Source: Aestuariivita sp.
Lineage (GTDB): Bacteria; Pseudomonadota; Alphaproteobacteria; Rhodobacterales; Rhodobacteraceae
Direction of reading: 5' to 3'
Assembly: GCF_021404545.1 (NCBI RefSeq)
Contig: NZ_JAAWWD010000045.1
Location: 1-64,000 of the forward strand
Length of the DNA stretch: 64,000 nt
A model generated the notes under the pieces. It was not told where the DNA came from and searched no databases. It was given only the letters and a program-made list of their open reading frames with translations. Below, piece after piece: positions 24,564 to 32,554 of this stretch. The position numbers and the translations under genes were made by a program. Within the stretch, counting starts at the first letter, position 1. Every line of letters begins with the position of its first letter.

Positions 24564-25486
24564 GATGACACATCCATTTCGTGTGGAATCCGCCAGGCCC
24601 GCGCCACGCGGCAGGCCTGCTTTTGCTGCGCGGAGCACGTATCCCGGCAGATCGGTGCGTGCGCCATGCGAGGCAAGTCCGGGATAACGATTCGGTCCAG
24701 CCCGCCGCTGAGAACGCAGTTTTCAAAATCGTGACCGCAGTCCTTGAGCACATGTAGCCGTACGTCTGACACGACCCCCATCGCTGCGGCAGCCGCGCGC
24801 AGCGCAGCGCTCCATCGCCGCGCCCGGTCAAGACGGTGCAGACCCTGCTGCGCGTTGATCTCAAGGCCGCTGCGGGTGTTCTTGTCGACCACGCAATCGC
24901 GCTCGCCCACGCAGACATTGATCGAAAGCGCCAGAAACCGGCTCAGATTGGCGATCAGCCGCTCGGCCCAGATATCCACATGCCCCGGGCGCGGAGACAG
25001 CCCGTAGGGATATGGCGCCCCATCAAGAAATGTGTACCAACCCGGAGACGCAATGGTCAGATCCTCCACCCGGTCCGGATGCAGCATCGCAAAGCGGTGG
25101 GCAAACTGCGCGCCGCCCGAGAAGCCGAAGAGGTCAAAGGTTTGAGACCGCACCACCCCCTCACCGTGCAGGACCGACACCAGATCGAGCAGCGCCAGAT
25201 CGGCACGGCCCCGCACACACGCCTGTTGATATCCGGCCCAACCGGTCTCGTCGAAAATCGGGGCGATGACGGGCCGCCCTAAGGCCGCCGCCCGTCTGGC
25301 GAAAAGGCGGGCCTGAAGGGTGGCCCCGCGCCGTATCCCATGCACCGCGACCAACGGCGCCGCGCCGGGCGCGATATGTTCGGGGAGCGCCAGCCAGCAC
25401 GCCAACCCACATGGTCCCTTGGCGGGCCGATGGACAAGATCGAAGGCCCGCCGACGCGGGCGAGTGATCTCTGAACGGACGCACAT
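24560..25486 (-). CDS. Alpha/beta hydrolase (serine type), 308 aa
   Basis: The nucleophile elbow is GFSGGAQFAH with Ser, preceded by VAVHGIRRG (oxyanion region) and followed by a probable catalytic His in KDCGHDFENC. The protein has unusually many cysteines, including a cluster ICRDTCSAQQKQAC near the C-terminus. It has no signal peptide. It is the middle gene of a three-gene unit with an Asp/Asn hydroxylase upstream (26-base gap) and an ABC transporter downstream (ATGA overlap). Substrate is not predictable. Confidence 0.78.
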   Translation of the reverse strand: MCVRSEITRPRRRAFDLVHRPAKGPCGLACWLALPEHIAPGAAPLVAVHGIRRGATLQARLFARRAAALGRPVIAPIFDETGWAGYQQACVRGRADLALLDLVSVLHGEGVVRSQTFDLFGFSGGAQFAHRFAMLHPDRVEDLTIASPGWYTFLDGAPYPYGLSPRPGHVDIWAERLIANLSRFLALSINVCVGERDCVVDKNTRSGLEINAQQGLHRLDRARRWSAALRAAAAAMGVVSDVRLHVLKDCGHDFENCVLSGGLDRIVIPDLPRMAHAPICRDTCSAQQKQACRVARAWRIPHEMDVSS

Positions 25487-25512
25487 GGGGACGCTCCCTT
25501 TGGTCTGGTGGA

Positions 25513-26091
25513 TCAGGCGGCTTGGGTGGTGCCGAGGATGCCCTCGGCCATGTGGCCGGGCAGCATGTCAAAGATCATGTGGATCCGGTCCTGATCGCCA
25601 TCGTTATTGGCTTCGTGCAGCTGATTGTTGTCGAACCACCAAAGCTCGCCCTGTTGCATGCGGACCTCTTCGTCACCGGCCTTCATCCACGAGCCATGGG
25701 TCGAGGTCAGCACAAAGTGATAGCGGTCGCGCACTTTATAGTATTCGCCGCGGTCGATATGCGGATAGACGCGCTTGCCCGCAGGCAGACAGACGATCTT
25801 GGCGCGGCCCAGGACGCTGCCTTGCTCGCGGGCGAACGCTTCCAGAAACGCACAGGCCAACGGATAGTTCTGCGATCCGGTGGTCCAGCGGCTTTCATGC
25901 ACATCACGCCGTGCGCGCCCGTTGATTGCCGATTTGCGCAAGCCGCGCAATGGAATGGCCTTGGCCTCGCGCTGGACCGGGATCTTGTCCTGACGGCCCG
26001 TAGAGCCGTCCCAGGCATTCTTGACACTTGCGATTTCGGTCAGGAACGGTGTCGGATCACAATCCGCTTTCAGACGCTTGAAGTACTTCAT
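25513..26091 (-). CDS. Aspartyl/asparaginyl beta-hydroxylase family protein
   Basis: From MKYFKRLK the protein is 192-193 aa. It has the Fe(II)/2-oxoglutarate hydroxylase core: first facial ligands HID (111-113) in YPHIDRGEYYKV, then RYHFVLTS, GELWWFDNNQLHEANN with the distal His159, and DRIHMIFDM. Members hydroxylate Asp/Asn side chains of proteins, peptides or lipids, such as ornithine lipids. It begins a three-gene unit with a hydrolase and an ABC transporter. No precursor peptide is evident nearby. Confidence 0.82.
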   Translation of the reverse strand: MKYFKRLKADCDPTPFLTEIASVKNAWDGSTGRQDKIPVQREAKAIPLRGLRKSAINGRARRDVHESRWTTGSQNYPLACAFLEAFAREQGSVLGRAKIVCLPAGKRVYPHIDRGEYYKVRDRYHFVLTSTHGSWMKAGDEEVRMQQGELWWFDNNQLHEANNDGDQDRIHMIFDMLPGHMAEGILGTTQAA

Positions 26092-26571
26092 GGCTTTCTC
26101 CTCTCTGGACAGTGCAAACAATGTTCAATGCATCCAGGCGGGTATCCGATTTGACGGATCCGTGACGCATCGGCTATGTCATCCAAGAGAGGGCATCTGC
26201 GCCTCTTCTTCAACCAAAGTATTGATTTTTAACGATAGTTTCAGGCGCCCTTAACGGCGCGTTCATGCGATATTCATCTGGTCGTCAGGACATCGGTTGA
26301 CGCCATGCATCGCCCATGGATCGACCCGCGACTGCGACCTGCCGCAACCCGGAGCACAAGGGGCCGCGCCGCCGACCGGCGTGTGACACGCAGGCAGCTG
26401 GAGGGCCACAAGATGCCTTGGCTTGTCCACATTGCCCGCGTGGGTCACGCCGCCAAACGACCTGTCCACCCTGGTGGCACACCGCTTCTGCATATGGGGG
26501 TAAAGGTGCTGCCCTGAAAGCTGCGTCAGATCATCAATGGCATCGACTGGATAGAAACCCGTTGAACGATG
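26092..26571. other. 480-bp region between the hydroxylase and rpoH genes
   Basis: I see no convincing gene. It holds an AT-rich stretch (26215-26245) and a GTTCAT/ATTCAT pair 11 bases apart, listed separately. It must carry the promoter of the hydroxylase operon. Confidence 0.45.
26261..26277 (+). promoter_or_regulatory. Possible phased GTTCAT/ATTCAT pair
   Basis: GTTCAT at 26261 and ATTCAT at 26272 are 11 bases apart, like the array at 18879-18917. They lie 170 bases upstream of the hydroxylase operon. Two short repeats can occur by chance. Confidence 0.25.
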
Positions 26572-27438
26572 TCAGACAAAGCAATCCATGGCCAGGTTCT
26601 GACGGCGCAGAGTGTCACGCAGCCGCTCAAGGCCCCGTTCCCGCAACTGGCGCACGCGTTCCTTCGAGACACCGAATCGATCACCCAACACGTCCAGCGT
26701 CGAGGGTGGATCGGAGAGCTGTGTTGCCACAACGATTTCCCGTTCCCGGTCAGGCAGATCCCGCAAGGCATCCAGCAACACCTTGCGCAGCTTTCCCGTG
26801 TCCAGCGCCGAGACGCCCTCGTCTTCTCCGACGCTGGCGGGATCGGCCAAAAGCGACATGCGCTCTTCGCCCTCCTCGCCCAGAATCGACACGTTGAGCG
26901 AGCTGTCCGCATTCGCACCTGCCACCTGCATGCGCAGCTCGCGGAGCCGCTCTTTGCTGATCGACAGCGCTTGGGCGATATGGTCGTCTGCCTCGGATCT
27001 GGTAAGGTTGTGGCGCGTCGCCACCTCGGCCTCGATCCGTGCCAGGTTGTTGGCAACCTTGCGAAACTCCGCCGTCCTCGGGCGCCGGACAACAGACAGG
27101 TTGGCGAATTTGAAATCCTGGATCTCGGCGCGCACCCACCAGACGGCATAGGTCGAAAACCGGAACCCGCGGTCAGGATCAAAGCGATCCGCCGCTTTCA
27201 TCAAGCCGATATTCGCTTGCTGTACCAGATCCGGATCGGGTTCGCGCTGTCCCGGTGCGGCGCGTTTGGCCATGGAGGCTGCCATCGGGGCAAAGGCCGC
27301 GACCAGGTTGTCACGTGCATGTTGGTCGCCGTGCTGCTGCCAAGCCAACACCAGCGCCAATTCCTCGGCTGCGTTCAGCATCACGTGGCTTGGGGTGCGG
27401 GTTTGGTGGGTTCCCCAGTTCCGGATCGGCTTGTTCAT
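26572..27438 (-). CDS. rpoH: RpoH-type (sigma-32) alternative sigma factor
   Basis: The 288-aa protein has sigma70 region 2 (LVQQANIGLMKAADRFDPDRGFRFSTYAVWWVRAEIQDF) with the RpoH-typical QDF end. It also has region 4 (LPDREREIVVATQLSDPPSTLDVLGDRFGVSKERVRQLRERG). It lacks the long N-terminus of housekeeping sigma. Alphaproteobacteria often hold two RpoH proteins; this one resembles the oxidative-stress RpoH2 class, but I cannot be certain. It is divergent from a Cys-rich MarR regulator across an inverted-repeat operator. Confidence 0.85.
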   Translation of the reverse strand: MNKPIRNWGTHQTRTPSHVMLNAAEELALVLAWQQHGDQHARDNLVAAFAPMAASMAKRAAPGQREPDPDLVQQANIGLMKAADRFDPDRGFRFSTYAVWWVRAEIQDFKFANLSVVRRPRTAEFRKVANNLARIEAEVATRHNLTRSEADDHIAQALSISKERLRELRMQVAGANADSSLNVSILGEEGEERMSLLADPASVGEDEGVSALDTGKLRKVLLDALRDLPDREREIVVATQLSDPPSTLDVLGDRFGVSKERVRQLRERGLERLRDTLRRQNLAMDCFV

Positions 27439-27453
27439 ATCGACACGACTCTT

Positions 27454-27476
27454 TTTAGTTTCGTTTCAAAACTAAA
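27454..27476. promoter_or_regulatory. Perfect 8-bp inverted repeat, candidate MarR operator
   Basis: TTTAGTTT (27454-27461) and AAACTAAA (27469-27476) are exact complements with a 7-base spacer. They lie between rpoH and the MarR gene, where autoregulators of this family usually bind. Confidence 0.55.
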
Positions 27477-27496
27477 CCGACGGACCCACCCTTGTC

Positions 27497-27520
27497 AAAG
27501 TAATTTCGATTCGATACTTT
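27497..27520. promoter_or_regulatory. Second inverted repeat before the MarR gene
   Basis: AAAGTA (27497-27502) and TACTTT (27515-27520) flank a TTCGATTCGA centre. The repeat ends six bases before the MarR ATG and may be a second operator. Confidence 0.4.
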
Positions 27521-27526
27521 CTGCCC

Positions 27527-28102
27527 ATGATCGCTTTACCTATCCCCGCCGACCGTATCGCTGAATTGCTGATCCATGTGGGCCGTGCGTCCCGAACCGA
27601 TGACGCACGAACCAACCTGACTGCGGCGCAATGGACCTGCCTGCGGTTCTTTTCGCGGTCCAATAGCAGCACGCGCACCCCGTCGGCCTTTGCCAGCTTT
27701 CATGCGACGACGCGGGGAACGGCATCGCAGATCATCAAGACGCTCGAGCAACGCGGCATGATCGCACGGCGTAAGTCGCCCACCGATGGACGCAGCGTCT
27801 ATCTTGATCTGACCGATGCGGGGCGGGCCACGTTGGAGCAAGACCCCCTCAGCGATCTGATCGCCGTGCTCGACGCGCTGGGAGCTGCCGAACAGGACGC
27901 GTTCCTGTCCACATTGTCGCGGCTCGCATCATCGCTTGCCGACCGGCGCGGGGCTCCGACCTTTGGCAGTTGCCGCGACTGCACACATTTCACTTCGGTA
28001 GGCCAGAACAGCTACTGCGCCTGTATGGCGGCCGAGCTGGAACCCGATGAGATTGACAAACTGTGCGCCAGCCACAATAGCCCGAGCAAGGCAGCGGAAT
28101 AG
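27527..28102 (+). CDS. MarR-like regulator with C-terminal Cys cluster
   Basis: The 191-aa protein has a winged helix (TRGTASQIIKTLEQRGMIARRKS, wing DGRSVYLDLTDAG). After it comes an extension with C149, C152, C164, C166, C180 and H182 (CRDCTHF, YCACM, LCASH). This spacing suggests an Fe-S cluster or zinc site, so DNA binding may depend on redox or cluster supply. It starts an operon with a Mrp protein and a NifU fusion, both Fe-S carriers, which supports Fe-S sensing. Divergent from rpoH. Confidence 0.8.
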   Translation: MIALPIPADRIAELLIHVGRASRTDDARTNLTAAQWTCLRFFSRSNSSTRTPSAFASFHATTRGTASQIIKTLEQRGMIARRKSPTDGRSVYLDLTDAGRATLEQDPLSDLIAVLDALGAAEQDAFLSTLSRLASSLADRRGAPTFGSCRDCTHFTSVGQNSYCACMAAELEPDEIDKLCASHNSPSKAAE

Positions 28103-28124
28103 CGCAACCAAGAAGGAGACGGCA

Positions 28125-29303
28125 ATGACACAGCAGGACGCGCAGGCGGGCGCTGACACCCCCCGCATGATCGCAGTCAGCAGCGGGAAAGGCGGCGTGG
28201 GCAAATCCACGGTGACCGCGAATGTCGCCGTTGCCCTTGCGCAAACTGGTTTGCGTGTCGGCATTGTCGATGCAGATATCTATGGCCCTTCGATCCCGGG
28301 TATGTTGGGCATCGCCTCGGATGGCCCCCCTCCGGTTTCGCCCGATGGCAAGGTGATCCCGTCCGAAGCGTTCGGCGTCAAAGTGATTTCCATGGCGATG
28401 CTGTCGAACGACGACAAGCCCGCGATCCTGCGGGGACCGATGGTCACGAAATACCTTCAGATGTTCGTCCGGCAGGTCGATTGGGGGCAACTCGATCTGT
28501 TGCTGCTGGATCTGCCCCCCGGAACCGGTGACATTCAGCTGACACTCGCGCAGGCCTTTCCACTAAGCGGGGCAGTCGTCGTCAGCACGCCACAGGATGT
28601 CAGCCTGAAGATCGCGCGCCGGGGGTTGCGGATGATGGAACAGGTGAACGTTCCCATCCTCGGGGTTATCGAAAACATGAGCGGGTTCACTTGCCCGTCC
28701 TGCAACACCGTCACCCACATTTTTCACCAGGGTGGCGGAGAACGGATTGCAGAGGAACTGGGCATTGCCTTTCTGGGCCGCGTTCCGCTGGATCCGGCGG
28801 TGGTCGATACCGGTGACGCGGGCACTCCGCTGGTGGCCGCGGCGCCCGACAGTCAGGCGGCAGCGGCGTACCGCGATGTCGCCGCATCGCTGATCCGGGA
28901 TGCCGCACAGGTCGGTGGCATTGGGATCCCCTTTGCCTGGACGCTGACCGAAGGAACAGGAAAACCCGCCCCCGCCGCAGCGCAGCCCGGCGGCGCACCG
29001 GATCGCCTGGTTGCCCTTGATTACGGCGACACGGGCCTGTTGCTGAACTGGTCCGACGGTCTTGAGCAACGGCTGGGCCCGCGTGACCTGCGCCTGGCCT
29101 GCCCCTGTGCGCAGTGCCGCGAAGAAATGACCGGCAAAGCGTTGTTGATCCCCGATACCGTGCCGCTGGATATTGGCATCACACGTATCTGGAGCGTTGG
29201 GAACTACGCCTTGGGCCTGGCTTTCACCGACGGCCACGCGAGCGGGATTTTTACCTTTGAGTCGCTGCGCGAGATGACCGGCGCAGAGCTTGAAGATGTC
29301 TGA
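28125..29303 (+). CDS. Mrp/ApbC Fe-S carrier ATPase fused to DUF971
   Basis: The 392-aa protein begins with a Mrp P-loop domain: deviant Walker A GKGGVGKST (21-29), DADIYGPS and cluster ligands C190/C193 (FTCPSC). A linker rich in Ala/Pro (272-292) leads to a DUF971 domain (about 295-385) with cysteines in CPCAQC (326-331) and the IWSVGNYALGLAFTDGH motif. Mrp proteins dimerise and carry [4Fe-4S] clusters. GGAG precedes the ATG by eight bases. Its stop overlaps the start of the NifU-like gene. It presumably serves Fe-S enzymes such as the nearby dehydrogenase. Confidence 0.88.
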   Translation: MTQQDAQAGADTPRMIAVSSGKGGVGKSTVTANVAVALAQTGLRVGIVDADIYGPSIPGMLGIASDGPPPVSPDGKVIPSEAFGVKVISMAMLSNDDKPAILRGPMVTKYLQMFVRQVDWGQLDLLLLDLPPGTGDIQLTLAQAFPLSGAVVVSTPQDVSLKIARRGLRMMEQVNVPILGVIENMSGFTCPSCNTVTHIFHQGGGERIAEELGIAFLGRVPLDPAVVDTGDAGTPLVAAAPDSQAAAAYRDVAASLIRDAAQVGGIGIPFAWTLTEGTGKPAPAAAQPGGAPDRLVALDYGDTGLLLNWSDGLEQRLGPRDLRLACPCAQCREEMTGKALLIPDTVPLDIGITRIWSVGNYALGLAFTDGHASGIFTFESLREMTGAELEDV

Positions 29304-30585
29304 CCCCGCGCCGCGCCGCATCCGGGCGCAGTCATCGCCGAGCGATGAAAACGTGTTGGGCTTTGTGCTCGATACCCCGCTACAGGTTGGGGCGGTCACA
29401 AAGTTCGACGCGCCTGACGGGGGAGCGCCCCTGACCAGCGCCCTGTTTGCGATCGACGGTGTGACCCGGATCGAAATCGCGGGCGCAACGATCTGGGTGC
29501 GCAAGACCGCCCAGAGCGATTGGGCCAGGCTCAAACCCGCCATTGCGGCCACGATCCGGCAAGTTCTGGATGCAACCGACAAACCGCTCGGAGCAACCGA
29601 GCCCGGATTTGACACTTCCCCTGACGCCAAACTCCTGCGCGCTGTCGAGGCCTTGCTTGAGCAACAGGTGAACCCGTCCGTTGCGGCCCATGGTGGGCAT
29701 ATTGCGGCTGAGCGTGTCACCGACGGCGCCGTCTATCTGCGCATGTCGGGCGGCTGTCAGGGCTGTGCCGCCTCCTCAGCGACGCTGCGCGAGGGGGTGG
29801 AGCGGATGCTGCGCGCCGCGCTTCCCGAAATCCGCGAGATTGTCGATGTCACCGATCATGAGGCCGGCAGCAATCCGTTCTATGCGCGCGCTGGCGGCGC
29901 CTCGCCCACGCTGGAGCGCCCGGTGCCTGCGGGTGTGATTGATTGGCAGGATGGGCAGATCATCGTCGATCCGGGCTATCTTGCGCCCCGGCTGGGGTTG
30001 ACGGCGGATGTCCTGCGCGCGGGATTGCGCAACGGCGATGTGGTGGGTGTTACCGAAGCCGGGACCGGCGAGGATAACGGCAAGATGCGCATTGTTTTGC
30101 GCAGCCCCACGCGCGCCTGGGCCGCCGAACTGCACGCTGACGGCACTGCGCGAGAGATCCCGCCGCCCCGGCAAACCGAAACGGCCACCAAACAGGAAAG
30201 GGCGCTGGCAGACAGGGTGCGTGCGCATCTTCAGGCGCTGGACCCGGACGCCCCGCCCGTGACGTATGGCGCACTGGCGCGCGCGCTGGGTCTTTGGGCA
30301 CCCGGTTCGGTTCGCAAAATCACCCGTGCGCTCGAAACCACGATGCAGCAAGACGCGCGCGCGAACCGGCCTTTCATCGCCGTGCGCGCCATCAGCCGAT
30401 CGGGAACCGGTCTGCCGGGGGACGGGTTCTTCGAGCTTGCCCGCGCCCTGTCGCGCGGCCCACAGGAAGGTGAGAGCGATCGGATGTTTTTTGACAGGGA
30501 GACCCTACGCCTCGCCCAGCCCTCTCCGGAGGTTGGTGCAGACATGCCGAACCCTTCGATCGTCGCGGCAGAGGAGCTCCGCTGA
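29296..30585 (+). CDS. NifU-like Fe-S scaffold with two extra C-terminal domains
   Basis: The 429-aa protein has an Nfu N-terminal domain (about 15-95) and a NifU domain (about 108-190) with the cluster motif GGCQGCAAS (C154, C157). Normal Nfu proteins end there. This one continues with a beta domain (214-285, resembling DUF6522: WQDGQIIVDPGYLAPRLG). A helical C-terminal module (300-385) follows, with VTYGALARALGLWAPGS and LPGDGFFELA. It overlaps the Mrp-DUF971 gene by eight bases. It likely receives or passes clusters within the same pathway; the added domains may select a client. Confidence 0.85.
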   Translation: MSDPAPRRIRAQSSPSDENVLGFVLDTPLQVGAVTKFDAPDGGAPLTSALFAIDGVTRIEIAGATIWVRKTAQSDWARLKPAIAATIRQVLDATDKPLGATEPGFDTSPDAKLLRAVEALLEQQVNPSVAAHGGHIAAERVTDGAVYLRMSGGCQGCAASSATLREGVERMLRAALPEIREIVDVTDHEAGSNPFYARAGGASPTLERPVPAGVIDWQDGQIIVDPGYLAPRLGLTADVLRAGLRNGDVVGVTEAGTGEDNGKMRIVLRSPTRAWAAELHADGTAREIPPPRQTETATKQERALADRVRAHLQALDPDAPPVTYGALARALGLWAPGSVRKITRALETTMQQDARANRPFIAVRAISRSGTGLPGDGFFELARALSRGPQEGESDRMFFDRETLRLAQPSPEVGADMPNPSIVAAEELR

Positions 30586-31147
30586 TCCAGCAAACCGGCT
30601 TTCCGGCCGACGTGCGCTGCCTGGAGCGGCCTCGGATCTCGACGCCCGCAGGGAGGGCCCTGTCTAGGGAATTCCGATCGTCTTTTGATCAGCTGAAGAT
30701 ATCGGCGCCGCCGCCGCGCACCAGGCATAGGCACAAACATGCCCGGCGGGACGCGTCGCGCCGCCCATCCCGAATCCGCTTCGGCCAACCGGGTCTGGGC
30801 CGTGGGTCTCGACCCGCCCCTTCATCGCGCTGGCCTCGCGCCCGCGACCCAGCCAGTGATGCGGGCCGTCCGTGCCATCCCATCCAATTCCGGCACAGGG
30901 TATTGTCGCTTTGCCGAGCTCTTGAGGACACCACCGAGCGCTGAGGGTCTTCGAGATGCGTCGCCCGATGCGGATCGTCATACTCACAGTGCAGCATCGG
31001 ACATCGCAGCCGTCATCAAAGCACGGGTTGGGACAGAGTTGGAACCGGATGGACACGCCAATGATGCCGCCGGATCTGCGGGACAAGGCAGCAAGAAACG
31101 ACAAACCGGTGGCTCAGCGCCTCGGGCTGTTTGCGGCTGACGCCGGT
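30586..31147. other. 560-bp region between the NifU-like gene and WD40-cytochrome gene
   Basis: Open frames here on both strands are Arg/Pro-rich and lack good ribosome sites. I see no repeats, RNAs or hairpins that I can support. The two flanking genes are convergent. Confidence 0.45.
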
Positions 31148-32371
31148 CTAACGCGCCGCTCGCTGCAAGAAATCGACCAGGGCCTGACGGTCCGATGCGC
31201 TGGGGATCCGCTGTTCGGGCATGCGGCTTCCGGGGGTATAGGCCGTTGGGCCAAACTCAAAAAGCTCTGCGACAGTCTCGGGCGTCCACACGATGTCCAT
31301 CCCGCGCAGCGCGTCGGAGTAATCAAACCCTTCGGCCGTGCCGATCTTTCGCCCGAACACGCGGTAGAGCGTTGGCCCCGCGCGTTGTTCATCGTCTGGC
31401 GTGAGGGAATGACACACGGCACAGGCGCGGAACACCTCGGCTCCGCGCGGGTTGTTGAGGGTCGGGTGTGGCAGACCAGCGCCGCTGCCCAGTGCCGTAC
31501 CATCGACCGTCCAGCGCCGGATCCATCCGTCATTTCCGCCTGTGAGAACTTCGTCCCCGCTCAGAACCAAGGCCCAGACCGCGCCCTGACCAGTGCTGAA
31601 ATTCGCGCGTATCTCAAGCGTTTCTGGATCCAGCAGCCAGATCTGACCGGTCAGATCAGACACCGCAATAAGGTCATGATCCGCCGCGATGCCGAGAAGC
31701 GGCCGCGTCGTCAGCTCGACCTCTGTTGTCGGTGCCCCCGGCACGACGCGGCGCAAGAACCCATCCGCCCCCGCGATGAAAAGGGCCTGGCCATTCGTGG
31801 CCAGATCCGCAGGCGGGGCCGCAAGATCGACGACTGGGCCGGGCGTGCCATCCGCCCGCCACAGGCGCAGGCGCAGGTCCGCACCGACACTGGCCAGACC
31901 ATCGCCAAAGGCCACCAGCCCGGTGATCTGCCCGTCATGACCGTCGAGATATCGACGCTCCGATGTTCCGTCCCAGAGGGCAATCTGCCCATCCCACGAG
32001 GCCGAGGCCAGCCCCCCGCGCCATGGCGCGAAATCGGCCACCGGCAGGTCATGCCATTTCTCAAAACTGAGCGGATTGACACCCGCACCCCAGATCGCCA
32101 CATGGCCATCCTGCCCGCCGGATGCAAAACGGCCATCCGGAAGCGGCAAAACGGCTGTCACCGCCCCTGCATGCGCGCGGGTGACCTGTCGGGCCACGGT
32201 GCCCTCCCAGACGATCGCGCGAGTATCAAACGACCCGGAATAGATCGTCACGCCCTGCATTGCCAACGCGCGCACAGGCCCGCCATGGCCGCGCAGATCC
32301 TGCGCCACGGCTGTGGCGGCAATCAAAGCAACCGTGACGGACAGGGCAAGCCCCCGGATCATCGCGCTCAT
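31148..32371 (-). CDS. Periplasmic WD40 beta-propeller fused to cytochrome c
   Basis: The 407-aa protein has a signal peptide (LALSVTVALIAATAVAQ) and about six or seven WD40-like repeats (for example GHGGPVRALAMQG, SGSFDTRAIVWEG, SASWDGQIALWDG). A C-terminal class I cytochrome c follows, with heme site CAVCH (317-321) and a likely axial Met in GSRMPEQ. It is the last gene of the formate dehydrogenase operon strand. The propeller may dock a partner while the heme passes electrons. The start may instead be Met at 32362. Confidence 0.85.
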   Translation of the reverse strand: MSAMIRGLALSVTVALIAATAVAQDLRGHGGPVRALAMQGVTIYSGSFDTRAIVWEGTVARQVTRAHAGAVTAVLPLPDGRFASGGQDGHVAIWGAGVNPLSFEKWHDLPVADFAPWRGGLASASWDGQIALWDGTSERRYLDGHDGQITGLVAFGDGLASVGADLRLRLWRADGTPGPVVDLAAPPADLATNGQALFIAGADGFLRRVVPGAPTTEVELTTRPLLGIAADHDLIAVSDLTGQIWLLDPETLEIRANFSTGQGAVWALVLSGDEVLTGGNDGWIRRWTVDGTALGSGAGLPHPTLNNPRGAEVFRACAVCHSLTPDDEQRAGPTLYRVFGRKIGTAEGFDYSDALRGMDIVWTPETVAELFEFGPTAYTPGSRMPEQRIPSASDRQALVDFLQRAAR

Positions 32372-32395
32372 CGCGCGTAACGCCGAAGCGCCGGA

Positions 32396-32551
32396 TCAGT
32401 AGTTGATCAGATTGTCGCCCGGTTTGTCGACACGTGCGCCTTCGGTGGTAAAGGCGGTATGCGCATCGGTCTGGAAGTTTCCGTTCAGCACGAAACCGGC
32501 CCCGATCGCGATAACGATCCCGATGGCCAGCGATGCGACGAATGCTTTCAT
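32396..32551 (-). CDS. 51-aa single-helix membrane protein in formate dehydrogenase operon
   Basis: It starts MKAFVASLAIGIVIAIGAGF, a membrane helix or uncleaved signal anchor. It continues with a short polar tail (NGNFQTDAHTAFTTEGARVD...). AGGAG lies eight bases before the ATG, and the gene starts three bases after the Mrp stop. This tight placement supports a real gene, perhaps an accessory subunit of the dehydrogenase or of the cytochrome. No family known to me. Confidence 0.7.
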   Translation of the reverse strand: MKAFVASLAIGIVIAIGAGFVLNGNFQTDAHTAFTTEGARVDKPGDNLINY

Positions 32552-32554
32552 GGG

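Noticed and set aside
30612-31140. Genes in the 30.6-31.1 kb region
   Set aside because: Frames on both strands are Arg/Pro/Ser rich, overlap each other and have no ribosome sites.
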